A stretch of DNA of 64,000 bases from positions 11,853-75,852 of the forward strand of contig JAZKDP010000036.1 of the NCBI GenBank assembly GCA_040387515.1, in the 5' to 3' direction. This document shows positions 18,401 through 27,668 of this stretch, piece by piece. The DNA comes from Methylotenera_A sp040387515. GTDB taxonomy: Bacteria; Pseudomonadota; Gammaproteobacteria; Burkholderiales; Methylophilaceae. The notes below the pieces were generated by a model, which saw only the letters and a program-made list of their open reading frames with translations, was not told the DNA's origin and made no database searches. Within the stretch, counting starts at the first letter, position 1, and every line of letters begins with the position of its first letter. The position numbers and the translations under genes are program-made.

Positions 18401-20764
18401 GATTCAGAACAAGTTGCAATTATTCATCCAACAGAAATACCTACTGACGCAGCAGTTGAATTTAGCCATGATGATTATGAAGTTGAATTAGTTACTGAAA
18501 GCAAGGCTTATCAAGACGTCTCGGCCAGTGATGTTGATAATAGTGTAGAGATGGATAGAACGCAGGTCGATCAAGAACTGCTGACCATGTTTATTGAAGA
18601 AGCGCGTGAAATTCTGCCTGAAATCGGTACGGAATTGCGCGCTTGGCGAGCACATCCAAAACAATCGGAGCATCCCGATGCACTACAGCGCGCATTGCAT
18701 ACCTTAAAAGGTAGCGCGCGTATGGCAGGACAATCTGGGCTTGGTGATGCCGTACATGAGATGGAAGACTTGGTCATCCGATCATTGAAACGCAAAACGA
18801 TGGATATTGATTTTGACAATATGTTTGTCGATTTAGACAAAATTGGTAGTTTTTTTGAAGAAACGCTAGAAAGTACGTCCGTTGAAACTATTAACGCCAT
18901 TAAGCAACAAGATGTTCCATTAGCAAGCCGTGTAACGGATCGTAAAGCACAATTTTTGCGCATGCGGGCTGATACGCTGGATCGATTAATCAATGATGCA
19001 GGTGAAATTTCAATCATTCGTTCGCGTATGGATAGGGAAATCAGCGGCGTTAAACAATCATCAAATGATTTAACCGAGAGCGTGACACGTTTGCGTAATT
19101 ATTTACGCGAGTTGGAAATTGAAGCGGAAACGCAGTTGCAATCCCGTTTGAATATTTTGCAAGAGTCGAATGAAAATTTCGATCCATTGGAATTTGACAG
19201 ATTTACCCGCTTGCAAGAACTAACACGCATGATTGCAGAGAGCGTTAACGATGTGGCAACGATTCAGCACGGCTTATTGACTAACTTAGGTCAATCTGAA
19301 GCTGCGTTACAACAACAAAACCGCATGAATCGCGATTTACAACAGACCTTGTTGGGTGTGCGTATGTTGCCATTTCAACAAATTGCAGAGCGTTTACAGC
19401 GAATTGTGCGACAAACGGCGCGTGAACTTAAAAAATCTGTCGATTTAGTGATTGTCGGTGAAACGACAGAAATTGACCGCAGCGTCTTGGATAAATTGGG
19501 TGCGCCGTTAGAGCATTTATTACGTAACGCGGTAGCGCATGGTTTGGAGCTGCCCGCTGAACGTAAAAAACAAGGCAAATCAGAAGCAGGTACGATTGAG
19601 CTAAAAATACGCCAAGAGAACGACGAAATTCATATTACCGTTACCGATGATGGTGCTGGTGTTAACTTGCAGCGCGTTAAAGAAAAAGCCATTAAAAACA
19701 AATTAATAGATGAGACTTCAGAGGTTACCGAGCAATCGTTAATGTCCATTATTTTTGAATCAGGGTTTTCAACAGCAGATAAAGTGTCGCAAATTGCAGG
19801 TCGTGGTGTTGGTTTGGATGTGGTGCGTAACGATATTAGTGGTTTAGGCGGACGTGTCGATTTAAATAGTGAGTTTGGCAAAGGCACTGTGTTTAATGTG
19901 CATTTACCAGTGACATTGACAGTAGCGCAAGTACTTGCAGTACGCTCTGGTGATTCGATATATGCATTGCCAGTGGGGATGATTGAGCAAGCGCAGAAAA
20001 TTAAACGGCAAGATTTAATCAATGCGTATAGCGCAGGCGAAATTAACTGGGCGGGGAAACAATATCCGATTCACGATTTATCTAAATTACTGGACCACGA
20101 AGACCATCAGCCAGAGGATCACGCTTATGCTTCAGTGTTATTGCTGCGCAGCGGTACATACAATATAGCGCTGCATATCGATGAAGTGATTGGTAACCAA
20201 GAGGCGGTGATGAAGCCAATTGGTGCGCAGCTAGCACGTGTGCCAGGCATTGTCGGCGCTACGGTTGCGGGTGACGGTAAAATCATGTTGATTATTAACC
20301 CTGTACAGCTAGCTAATCGTGAAATTTTAGCGGTTGGTAGCGTGGTGGTTAAAGCAAGCAAAAAAGCGGCTAAAGTCGTCACTAGACCGCGTGCTTTGGT
20401 TGTTGATGACTCGCTGACGATGCGTAAGGTATTGGGTCGACTATTAGAGCGTGAGGGTTATGAAGTGCTAGTAGCAAAGGATGGTATGGACGCGATGCAA
20501 GTATTGCAGCAATCGACGCCCGATATTATTTTGACAGACATCGAAATGCCACGCATGGACGGTTTTGGTTTGGCGCGGAATATCCGAGATGATGCGCGCA
20601 CGGCTCATACACCGCTCATTATGATTAGCTCACGCACGGCTGATAAGCATCAAAATTTGGCGAAAGAAATTGGGGTAGATGCTTTCTTTGGTAAGCCTGT
20701 ACAGGATGATGAGTTAATGAGTAAAGTCAATGAGTTGCTAGCTAAAAAGCAAACTAAACACTAA
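15416..20764 (+). CDS. chpA: ChpA/PilL hybrid chemosensory histidine kinase
   Basis: 1782 residues from a GTG at 15416 (GGAG upstream). Multi-phosphotransfer CheA: at least two intact Hpt domains with His685 (SYHTLKGSGRT) and His1095 (ALHTLKGSARM); a degenerate Hpt at His863 (HTLASNALAAEF) has lost the usual Lys-Gly; earlier N-terminal Hpt-like helices lack a clear HTLKG. Then the dimerisation region, the ATPase (N-box 'HLLRNAVAHGLE', 'DDGAGVN', 'GRGVGLDVV', about 1360-1500), a CheW-like domain (about 1505-1640) and a receiver with Asp1708 (LTDIEMPRMDGF). It phosphorylates PilG and PilH. Pseudomonas ChpA is larger (about 2500 residues, more Xpt domains). A terminator follows. Confidence 0.93.
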   Translation: MSENFDIGPLTWVKDQIDQSLGTVLDNLKTVQGNLHDTAPMRFSQTHLYQASGALDMVGLEGCKRFCAELEKLASRLEKKTLDATPELIDCFIKAVESLQSYLQDLLNGAPDIPLRLYPIIHPIVLALGETMDESELFFPDTSNSAPKDLPVKQLEAADYSAFIVEQRTGYQKSLLSWLQTKQNNALHSMTEAVSNVSQAQKKNSDKTLWWAASAFTESLEQKEIAENLGAKRLCRKLDQELRHLSEGVNKPHSNLLRDILYYVAISNVDRDNVQKVKEVFELNLLVDKKNAVSFDASSIDVNELAVVQDLITQLEALRELWDDVSNTIDFSKVDTNASLAQVHVDNVLITKFSDTLAVSQTLTQQLSQVVVIDVYTALQLASSTLRDDATKVNHAALIEVAATLNLLETSLNHYQHLDADRVQKLLSEMHRLEAISSGENYDKLDGDRTGELDRDTIKALVIQIKESLKTTEQALDSFFRNPAEKSPLALTTKPLKQIAAVFDMLGLATPTAIVKASSRLVEHFQMEDYVSNQQHFELVAESLSMVGIYADEMPKTRLESELALESAVTRLTSELAGAGIQFAAVSLDDVSISSDIAEYATNSNAESSEYLNEKHAEQATVTPSQLMTSPSDVKIIDQAFDAELLDIYLTEAEEVLAHIAQNCQALRVNATDSEALVEVRRSYHTLKGSGRTVGLNGMGDIAGQVEQFLNGVLDKKSILDQSQIAGIEQLSAAFADWAAELRANGQVEINQTAWSARAAALSQAAATEHTAIQETTEAAKAESINNENTQFKQESEPHLTPKKAKKSEPQVLIGGTRKMSRAFYDIFVKESMQNITILEQDVAKLIADTNLIPAQTAKVAIHTLASNALAAEFKPMGELGRALEAWLNDVEAWTPQHTELYSNTVKSLSTMWVKISELRNPRSARALIEVLNQAADQARQNKALIVTPSEVPEAVEEITFTLPSALQVETPASDLSNNATPTVELLSEPSAPNSDSEQVAIIHPTEIPTDAAVEFSHDDYEVELVTESKAYQDVSASDVDNSVEMDRTQVDQELLTMFIEEAREILPEIGTELRAWRAHPKQSEHPDALQRALHTLKGSARMAGQSGLGDAVHEMEDLVIRSLKRKTMDIDFDNMFVDLDKIGSFFEETLESTSVETINAIKQQDVPLASRVTDRKAQFLRMRADTLDRLINDAGEISIIRSRMDREISGVKQSSNDLTESVTRLRNYLRELEIEAETQLQSRLNILQESNENFDPLEFDRFTRLQELTRMIAESVNDVATIQHGLLTNLGQSEAALQQQNRMNRDLQQTLLGVRMLPFQQIAERLQRIVRQTARELKKSVDLVIVGETTEIDRSVLDKLGAPLEHLLRNAVAHGLELPAERKKQGKSEAGTIELKIRQENDEIHITVTDDGAGVNLQRVKEKAIKNKLIDETSEVTEQSLMSIIFESGFSTADKVSQIAGRGVGLDVVRNDISGLGGRVDLNSEFGKGTVFNVHLPVTLTVAQVLAVRSGDSIYALPVGMIEQAQKIKRQDLINAYSAGEINWAGKQYPIHDLSKLLDHEDHQPEDHAYASVLLLRSGTYNIALHIDEVIGNQEAVMKPIGAQLARVPGIVGATVAGDGKIMLIINPVQLANREILAVGSVVVKASKKAAKVVTRPRALVVDDSLTMRKVLGRLLEREGYEVLVAKDGMDAMQVLQQSTPDIILTDIEMPRMDGFGLARNIRDDARTAHTPLIMISSRTADKHQNLAKEIGVDAFFGKPVQDDELMSKVNELLAKKQTKH

Positions 20765-20783
20765 TTTATAGCATAGTTAATTC

Positions 20784-20825
20784 AAAAAACCGCTAGACTT
20801 AATTAAAAAGTCTAGCGGTTTTTTA
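20784..20825 (+). terminator. Terminator of the pil-chp operon
   Basis: Stem aaaccgctagactt / aagtctagcggttt, loop of about 8 nt, then a T-tract, 20 bp after the chpA stop codon. Confidence 0.92.
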
Positions 20826-20894
20826 CTTTAAAAACGTAGTATTTATCATCATTAATTTTTCGTTAATTTATGTATGTGCGGGTAAAATAGCACT

Positions 20895-23800
20895 ATGCAA
20901 AATGAAGTTAATATCCCATCAGGCACTGTAGAAACAAACTCAGGCCAAATGACCAGCCCACAGTTTGTACATTTGCGCTGCCATAGTGAGTATTCAATTG
21001 TAGATGGCACGGTGCGCATTGATGATTATATTCAGGCAGCCAGTGCCGATGCTATGCCAGCAGTCGCACTGACAGATTTAAGTAATTTGTTTGGCGCAGT
21101 CAAATTTTATAAAGCAGCGCGTGGTCGTGGTGTTAAACCTATTTTAGGTTGCGATATTTGGTTAGAAAACGCGAAAAATCGTGATCAGGCACATCGGTTA
21201 TTGTTGCTAGTACAAAACACGGCTGGTTATCGTCAATTATGTGCGCTGCTGAGTCGCGCCTATCTTGAGAATCAATACCGTGGGCGTGCAGAAATTAAGC
21301 AGGAATGGCTACAGAATACTGAAGGTTTGTTGTTGTTTTCTGGCAGTGCGTTAAGTGATATTGGCGCTGCATTAATTGCTGGTAACACAGCACATGCAAC
21401 TCAGTTGGTTAACACTTGGTCTGCGCTGTTTCCTAATCGCTTTTATTTAGAATTGCAGCGCGTATCTGACCCTAAAGACAGCCCAGCGCAAGAAATCTTA
21501 ATTCAACAAGTGCTGGATTTAGCCAGTGCTGCTGATTTGCCAGTGGTGGCGACGCATCCGATACAGTTTACAACGCCCGATGATTTCGAAGCGCATGAAG
21601 CCCGTACCTGTATTGCAGAAGGCTATATGCTGGCAGATAAGCGTCGGCCAAAAAACTTTACCCAACTTCAATACTTCAAATCGCAGTCGGAAATGTGCGC
21701 GCTGTTTGCGGATATTCCTGAAGCGTTAATGAATACGGTTGAAGTTGCCAAACGCTGTAATTTGATGATCGAGCTGGGTAAAAATTATCTACCCAACTTC
21801 CCCACGCCAGACCAATCCAGTTTAGATACTTATTTAGTTGCGCAATCACATATCGGCTTAGCAGCGCGCTTAAAAAGTCTATATCCCGATGATGCAAAGC
21901 GCGAAGCCAAGCGACCAGAATATGAAGCTAGGCTTGAGTTTGAATGTAAGATTATTAACCAAATGGGTTTTGCTGGTTATTTCTTAATCGTGGCCGATTT
22001 TATTAACTGGGCTAAAAATAATGGTGTGCCAGTAGGGCCTGGGCGCGGCTCAGGTGCAGGTTCTTTGGTTGCATATAGTTTAAATATTACCGATTTGGAT
22101 CCATTGCAATATAACTTGCTGTTTGAGCGTTTTTTAAATCCAGACCGCGTTTCAATGCCTGACTTTGATATCGACTTCTGCATGGATGGGCGCGATCGCG
22201 TGATTGATTACGTGAAGCAAAAATATGGCTTAGATGCTGTGTCACAAATTGCTACCTTCGGTACGATGGCGGCAAAAGCTGTGATTCGTGATGTCGGTCG
22301 CGTGCTGGATTTGCCGTTTAATTTTGTCGATAGTATTGCCAAATTAATTCCACTTGAGTTGGGAATTACGTTAAGTAGCGCGCTAGAAAAAGAACCACAA
22401 TTGCAAGAACGCCGTGAAAAAGAAGAAGAAGTCGCACATTTGTTAGAGCTAGCATTAAGGTTAGAAGGCTTAGTACGTAACGTGGGCATGCATGCAGGTG
22501 GCGTGTTGATTAGCCCAAGTAAAATATCTGACTTCTCTCCGATTTATTGTCAGCCTGATGGCGCCAGCTTGGTCAGCCAGTATGATAAAGACGATGTAGA
22601 AGCGGTTGGCTTGGTTAAGTTCGACTTTTTGGGCTTAAGAACGCTGACGATTCTAGAGTTGGCGCTAGTCAATGCCAACAAGCAGCGTGCGGCGTTAGGG
22701 GAGTCACCACTTAGTTTTGAAACATTGCCGCTTAACGATAAAGCCAGTTATCAATTACTTAAAACGGCCAATACCACCGCAGTATTCCAGCTAGAGTCGC
22801 GCGGCATGAAAGACATGCTCAAGCAGGCTAAGCCAGATTGTTTTGAAGATATTATTGCGCTGGTGGCATTGTACAGGCCAGGTCCAATGGACTTGATTCC
22901 CGATTTCTGTAGACGCAAACATGGTCAGCAACGAGTGGAGTATCCACATCCAGCCACTGAATCGATTCTAAAAGAAACCTACGGTATTGCGGTTTACCAA
23001 GAGCAGGTGATGCAAATTGCGCAGGTTGTAGCTGGCTATAGTTTGGGTGGTGCGGATTTGCTGCGTCGCGCCATGGGTAAAAAGAAAAAAGAAGAAATGG
23101 ATGCGCAGCGTGCCATTTTTGTGGAAGGCTCGCTTAAAAATGGCCTTAACGAAAAGCAGGCGACTGAGTTATTTGATTTGCTGGAAAAGTTTGCGGGTTA
23201 TGGTTTCAATAAATCGCATGCGGCTGCTTATGCATTAGTTGCTTATCACACAGCGTATTTAAAAGCGCATTATCCTGCTGCGTTTTTAGCAGCAACCATG
23301 TCGGCAGATATGAATAATACCGACAATATTCATAGCTTTTTTGACGATTGTGCACCGAACAAAGTAGAAGTGTTGCCGCCCGATATTAACCAAAGTGGCT
23401 ACCGATTCTTGCCGCTAAGTAATAGTCAAATGCTGTATGGTTTGGGTGCAATAAAAGGTACGGGTTTAGCAGCAATTGAGCTTATTGTGGCGTCGCGTGA
23501 AGCAAGCGGACCATTTAAGAGTTTGTTTGATTTTTGTAATCGATTAGATTTGCGCAAGGTGAATCGGCGAGTGATTGAATCGCTAATTCGGGTGGGGGCA
23601 TTTGATAAGTTAGAGCCAAATCGTGCAGCGTTATTAGCGGCAGTTAGCATGGCTATTGCCGCGGCTGAACAAAATAATAGTAATGCTGGGCAAGATAATT
23701 TATTTGGTGATGTGTCTGAGACCAAGCATGATTTGCCAAATGTAGCAGAATGGTCACCACAGCAGGCGTTGATTGAAGAAAAAGCGGCATTGGGCTTTTA

Positions 23801-24401
23801 TTTAAGTGGCCATCCATTTTTAAATGCCAAACATGATGTGAGTCAGTTTGTACGCGGCACTTTGGCTGATTTGGCCCCGCAAGAACAACCGAAATTAATG
23901 GCAGGTATTGTGGTGGGCGTACGTATACGTATGACACAGCGCGGTAAAATGGCGATAGTGACGATTGACGATGCAATATCGCGCGTTGATGTAGTTGTCG
24001 GCAGCGAAATGCTCAATCAATCTGCGCAATTAATTAAAGAAGATGCCTTGCTGATTATAGAAGGGCGCGTGAGCCATGATGATTTTTCAGGCGGAATACG
24101 GGTTAATGCGCGTAAATTGTATGATCTAGCCTCTGCGCGCAGCCAATATGCCAGCATGTTAAAGATTTCGTGCAATGGTCAATCGGATGCTGCAAAATTG
24201 ACGGCGATATTAAATCCTTATCGCAGAAAAGCGGCAGAAACCGATAAAAAACTGTGCCCCATTAAAATTGAATACCACAATGCACAAGGCCAAGCGAGTA
24301 TGATGCTGGGCGATGCATGGCGCGTAGAGTTGCATGATGAATTATTGCAGAATCTGACCGCATGGTTATCGAAAGAAAATGTTAAAATCCTATATAATTG
24401 A
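20895..24401 (+). CDS. dnaE: DNA polymerase III subunit alpha
   Basis: 1168 residues, the normal length for DnaE1. N-terminal PHP domain (HLRCHSEYSIVDGTVRIDDY, about 27-46), polymerase active-site aspartates in 'MPDFDIDFCMDGRDRV' (Asp423, 425, 427), 'GPGRGSGAGSLVAY', 'ALYRPGPMDLIPDF', 'YGFNKSHAAAYALVAY', a helix-hairpin-helix, then an OB domain (about 990-1070). This is the replicative chain-elongating polymerase. The dnaE-accA-tilS order is also common in gammaproteobacteria. A possible -10 (TAAAAT) is at about 20883, very close to the ATG at 20895, so the leader would be short. Confidence 0.97.
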   Translation: MQNEVNIPSGTVETNSGQMTSPQFVHLRCHSEYSIVDGTVRIDDYIQAASADAMPAVALTDLSNLFGAVKFYKAARGRGVKPILGCDIWLENAKNRDQAHRLLLLVQNTAGYRQLCALLSRAYLENQYRGRAEIKQEWLQNTEGLLLFSGSALSDIGAALIAGNTAHATQLVNTWSALFPNRFYLELQRVSDPKDSPAQEILIQQVLDLASAADLPVVATHPIQFTTPDDFEAHEARTCIAEGYMLADKRRPKNFTQLQYFKSQSEMCALFADIPEALMNTVEVAKRCNLMIELGKNYLPNFPTPDQSSLDTYLVAQSHIGLAARLKSLYPDDAKREAKRPEYEARLEFECKIINQMGFAGYFLIVADFINWAKNNGVPVGPGRGSGAGSLVAYSLNITDLDPLQYNLLFERFLNPDRVSMPDFDIDFCMDGRDRVIDYVKQKYGLDAVSQIATFGTMAAKAVIRDVGRVLDLPFNFVDSIAKLIPLELGITLSSALEKEPQLQERREKEEEVAHLLELALRLEGLVRNVGMHAGGVLISPSKISDFSPIYCQPDGASLVSQYDKDDVEAVGLVKFDFLGLRTLTILELALVNANKQRAALGESPLSFETLPLNDKASYQLLKTANTTAVFQLESRGMKDMLKQAKPDCFEDIIALVALYRPGPMDLIPDFCRRKHGQQRVEYPHPATESILKETYGIAVYQEQVMQIAQVVAGYSLGGADLLRRAMGKKKKEEMDAQRAIFVEGSLKNGLNEKQATELFDLLEKFAGYGFNKSHAAAYALVAYHTAYLKAHYPAAFLAATMSADMNNTDNIHSFFDDCAPNKVEVLPPDINQSGYRFLPLSNSQMLYGLGAIKGTGLAAIELIVASREASGPFKSLFDFCNRLDLRKVNRRVIESLIRVGAFDKLEPNRAALLAAVSMAIAAAEQNNSNAGQDNLFGDVSETKHDLPNVAEWSPQQALIEEKAALGFYLSGHPFLNAKHDVSQFVRGTLADLAPQEQPKLMAGIVVGVRIRMTQRGKMAIVTIDDAISRVDVVVGSEMLNQSAQLIKEDALLIIEGRVSHDDFSGGIRVNARKLYDLASARSQYASMLKISCNGQSDAAKLTAILNPYRRKAAETDKKLCPIKIEYHNAQGQASMMLGDAWRVELHDELLQNLTAWLSKENVKILYN

Positions 24402-24445
24402 GTCGATTAAAACATTCACTTTAAATAGTTGAGTAATATAAAAAT

Positions 24446-25441
24446 ATGAGCTTTAGACGCGTGACAGATACAAAGATAAGTTACTTAGATTTTGAGCAAT
24501 CCATTGCGGAACTTCAGCAGCGCATCGAAGCGTTACAAGTCTCGCACGATGAGCATGATGGGCTAGATATTTCTAAAGAACTCGATCAATTAGAGAAAAA
24601 ACAAAAAAAATTACTATTAGAAACATATCAAAATTTAAGTGCATGGCAAGTTTCGCAAGTTGCGCGTCATTCGCAACGGCCTTACACGCTGGACTATATT
24701 CGTGAACTGTTTACCGATTTTGAAGAACTGCATGGCGATCGCGCTTACGCGGATGATCCGGCAATTGTCGGTGGACTAGGACGATTTGAAGGTATTCCAG
24801 TCGTTGTGATTGGGCATCAAAAAGGCCGTGATGTGAAAGAACGGCAATATCGGAATTTTGGTATGCCACGCCCTGAAGGCTATCGCAAAGCCTTGCGTTT
24901 ATATCGTCTGGCAGAAAAGTTTAATCTGCCGATTATTACCTTGATTGATACGCCAGGTGCTTATCCTGGCATTGGTGCAGAAGAGCGCGGTCAGAGTGAG
25001 GCGATTGCTAAAAACTTATATGTAATGGCCGAACTTAAAACGCCAATTATTGGTGTGATTATTGGTGAGGGTGGCTCTGGCGGCGCATTGGCTTTAGGCG
25101 TAGTCGATCATTTGCTGATGTTGCAATATTCGACTTATTCTGTGATATCACCGGAAGGTTGCGCATCCATCTTATGGAAAAGTGCCAGCAAAGCGCCAGA
25201 AGCAGCAGAAACCTTAGCTATTACTGCAGATCGTTTAAAAGCACTAGGTTTGGTCGATACGATAGTGAGCGAACCATTGGGTGGTGCGCACCGTGACATT
25301 CCTTTAATGATGCAGACGCTACGTAAATTGCTTAAAGATCAATTAATTACGTTGCAGAAAAAAGATACCGAGCAGCTATTAGCGGCGCGTTATGCCCGTT
25401 TGATGAGTTATGGAAAATTTAAAGAAACAACGCCAAAATAA
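24446..25441 (+). CDS. accA: Acetyl-CoA carboxylase carboxyltransferase subunit alpha
   Basis: 331 residues. Recognisable AccA landmarks: N-terminal helical 'YLDFEQSIAELQQRIEAL', 'HSQRPYTLDYIRELFTDFEELHGDRAY', 'GRDVKER..RNFGMPRPEGYRKALRL', 'TPGAYPGIGAEERGQSEAIA', 'GEGGSGGALALGV' and 'SPEGCASILWK'. With AccD it transfers the carboxyl group from biotin to acetyl-CoA, the first step of fatty acid synthesis. The start follows dnaE by 44 bp. Its last 32 bases overlap the tilS start. Confidence 0.97.
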   Translation: MSFRRVTDTKISYLDFEQSIAELQQRIEALQVSHDEHDGLDISKELDQLEKKQKKLLLETYQNLSAWQVSQVARHSQRPYTLDYIRELFTDFEELHGDRAYADDPAIVGGLGRFEGIPVVVIGHQKGRDVKERQYRNFGMPRPEGYRKALRLYRLAEKFNLPIITLIDTPGAYPGIGAEERGQSEAIAKNLYVMAELKTPIIGVIIGEGGSGGALALGVVDHLLMLQYSTYSVISPEGCASILWKSASKAPEAAETLAITADRLKALGLVDTIVSEPLGGAHRDIPLMMQTLRKLLKDQLITLQKKDTEQLLAARYARLMSYGKFKETTPK

Positions 25442-26837
25442 AAAAATAAATGAGCGCGATAACTCACTATCGCAGCAAGTCAGTTCTTTTTTAAGCGGTG
25501 TTCTTTCTGTACAAAACTCTGTTCAGGCTTCTGTTCAACCTACATTAACCATTGCACTTAGCGGCGGGCTGGATTCATGTGTGTTATTGCATGTTTTAGC
25601 TGGGCTTCGTCAAAGCGTAGGTTTTCAATTAACTGCACATCATGTGCATCATGGCCTCAGTATTCACGCAGACGCATGGGCAGACTTTTGCCAAGCAACA
25701 TGCAAGCAGCTCAACATTCCACTCATTATTTCAACAGTCAATATCGACGTTAATAGCGGTTTGGGAGTTGAGGCGGCGGCCAGAAAAGCCCGTTATGCAG
25801 CACTCATGAGCCGAAATACTGGCTTTATCTGTACGGCACATCATCAAGATGATCAAGCAGAAACCTTGCTTTTGCAACTTGCGCGCGGGGCAGGTGTGAA
25901 AGGTTTGGCGGCGATGGCACCATTAGATGCAAAAAGAAAATTATTGCGTCCTTTATTAAGTACTTCTAGAGTCACATTAGAAAGCTATGCCAAACTACAT
26001 CAGCTTGCTTGGGTAAATGATGAGAGTAACTTGAATCAGCAATTTGATCGCAACTTTATACGCCATTCAATTTTGCCGACATTAATGCAGCAGTACCCCG
26101 CCATTAAACAAAACCTGGCGCGCACAGCAGCACATCTAGCAGAAGCGAATGATTTGTTGGATGAGTTGGCAGAGCAAGATGCGAAGGCTTGTTTTAAAGA
26201 TGGGTTGGCTATTAACACGCTATTATTGCCACCATTAATCAGTTTAAGTCAGTCTGGAATCAATAATGTATTACGTTGGTGGCTGGCACAGAATCATGTG
26301 CGCATGCCGAGTACCAGCCAATTGCAGCAAATCTCACAGCAACTATTCAATGCTAAATCTGATGCGGCAATTAAAATAAGCGTGACTCAAGAAAGTTTGA
26401 GTAATGATGATGAAAAGTCGCCTGAATTAATGCTCAGGCGCTATCAAAATAATGCGTATTTAGTTGCAGAAACAATCGCCAATGTGCCAATAAATACTGT
26501 GTGGGGAAATGAGCCAGTCGTACATTTACCTAATCAAAGTTATTTAAGTTTTAGTCAGAAATTGGGTGATGGTTTTTCGATTAAGCATTTAAATAACAAG
26601 CAGTTATTCATTAAAAACCGAGTCGGTGGTGAGCGATTTAAACCAGATTTAAATCGACCCAGCCGAAGTTTGAAAGTTGTTCTGCAAACTTCAAATGTGC
26701 CGCCTTGGCAGCGCGAACAATTACCGCTTATTTATCTGGATGACACTTTGGCCATTATTCCAAATATTGGAGTTGATGCCCATTTAAAAGCAGCCGTAGA
26801 TGAAATGGGTTTGCTGGTTAATTGGCATGCAAAATAA
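25410..26837 (+). CDS. tilS: tRNA(Ile)-lysidine synthase
   Basis: 475 residues. The ATP-binding P-loop SGGLDS is at 51-56, followed by 'HVHHGLSIHADAWADFC', 'EAAARKARY', 'TAHHQDDQAETLLLQLARGAGVKGLAAM', 'LLRPLL' and 'NDESNLNQQFDRNFIRHSILP'; the C-terminal TilS domains with 'RVGGERFKP' follow. TilS converts cytidine 34 of tRNA-Ile(CAU) to lysidine so that it reads AUA. The start at 25410 lies inside accA (32-bp overlap); there is no later in-frame ATG before the P-loop, so the start is uncertain by some codons. Confidence 0.93.
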   Translation: MENLKKQRQNKKINERDNSLSQQVSSFLSGVLSVQNSVQASVQPTLTIALSGGLDSCVLLHVLAGLRQSVGFQLTAHHVHHGLSIHADAWADFCQATCKQLNIPLIISTVNIDVNSGLGVEAAARKARYAALMSRNTGFICTAHHQDDQAETLLLQLARGAGVKGLAAMAPLDAKRKLLRPLLSTSRVTLESYAKLHQLAWVNDESNLNQQFDRNFIRHSILPTLMQQYPAIKQNLARTAAHLAEANDLLDELAEQDAKACFKDGLAINTLLLPPLISLSQSGINNVLRWWLAQNHVRMPSTSQLQQISQQLFNAKSDAAIKISVTQESLSNDDEKSPELMLRRYQNNAYLVAETIANVPINTVWGNEPVVHLPNQSYLSFSQKLGDGFSIKHLNNKQLFIKNRVGGERFKPDLNRPSRSLKVVLQTSNVPPWQREQLPLIYLDDTLAIIPNIGVDAHLKAAVDEMGLLVNWHAK

Positions 26838-26907
26838 CGAAAAAATACCGATGGTTTAAGTGGTTTATTTAACTGGTTTTGCTTGGCTAGTTTTACACGA
26901 ATAGTCG

Positions 26908-27666
26908 TTATTTAAGAATTTTTCTCAATTGAGGCCAAACGTTTTCCAATAGTTTAGCTTGCGCAACGGCTTTAGGATGCAAACCATCATCTAAAATCAG
27001 ACTTGGATCGCCTGCAACACCATCTAAAAAAAATGGCACCAAAATTAAGCCATGTTTTTGTGCCAAATTAGCATAGGTTTCGCTGAATTGCTGGGTATAT
27101 TGAATACCATAATTAGGTGGAATTCTCATGCCAAGTAGCATCACTTTTGCTTTGACGGCTTTTGCTTGGTTAATCATGTTATTTAAGTTGCTTTGCATTT
27201 CGTGCACACTTAAGCCGCGCAAACCGTCATTTGCGCCTAATTCAATGACCACGATATTGGGCTTATGGGTAGTCAGCATGGTTTTAAAACGACCCAAGCC
27301 GCCACTGGTGGTCTCGCCGCTAATACTGGTGTTAATCACTTTATAGTCAAGCTTTTGCTGATTAAGCTTGTTTTCTAGCAGTGTGACCCAACCTTCATTC
27401 TGTTGAATGCCATAAGCCGCGGACAAGCTGTCACCAAAAATGACAATAGTTTGTGTTGCCTGCGCGGAAGTTGCAACCAAACTCATTGCAGCTAGACTAA
27501 TACCAAGACTAAAGGTTAGATTTACAATTTTACTAAAGCTTAAGCTTAACTTTCTAATGCTTAGCTTGTTAAAATTTAGTTTAAAAATCTTCAGGTTTAG
27601 AACTTTAAAGCCTGAATTTTTAAATGCAGACATACATAGCAAAAAACCCAATAAACGAGAACGCAT
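26908..27666 (-). CDS. tesA: TesA-like SGNH hydrolase (arylesterase/lysophospholipase)
   Basis: 252 residues as an open frame. SGNH blocks: 'IVIFGDSLSAAYG' (Ser80), 'SISGETTSGGLGR', 'VIELGANDGLRG' (Asn) and 'LDDGLHPKAVAQ' (Asp/His). A signal peptide ends at about residue 70 (ATSAQA), but about 45 residues of unusual Asn/Lys/Leu/Phe-rich sequence precede it, so the true start is probably internal (non-ATG) and the mature enzyme periplasmic. It is divergent from ybbA-ybbP, the E. coli tesA arrangement. TesA cleaves acyl thioesters and lysophospholipids in vitro. Confidence 0.85.
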   Translation of the reverse strand: MRSRLLGFLLCMSAFKNSGFKVLNLKIFKLNFNKLSIRKLSLSFSKIVNLTFSLGISLAAMSLVATSAQATQTIVIFGDSLSAAYGIQQNEGWVTLLENKLNQQKLDYKVINTSISGETTSGGLGRFKTMLTTHKPNIVVIELGANDGLRGLSVHEMQSNLNNMINQAKAVKAKVMLLGMRIPPNYGIQYTQQFSETYANLAQKHGLILVPFFLDGVAGDPSLILDDGLHPKAVAQAKLLENVWPQLRKILK

Positions 27667-27668
27667 AC

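Noticed and set aside
20883..20940. A tRNA or small RNA between chpA and dnaE
   Set aside because: Only the chpA terminator and a promoter-like element are present; no cloverleaf.
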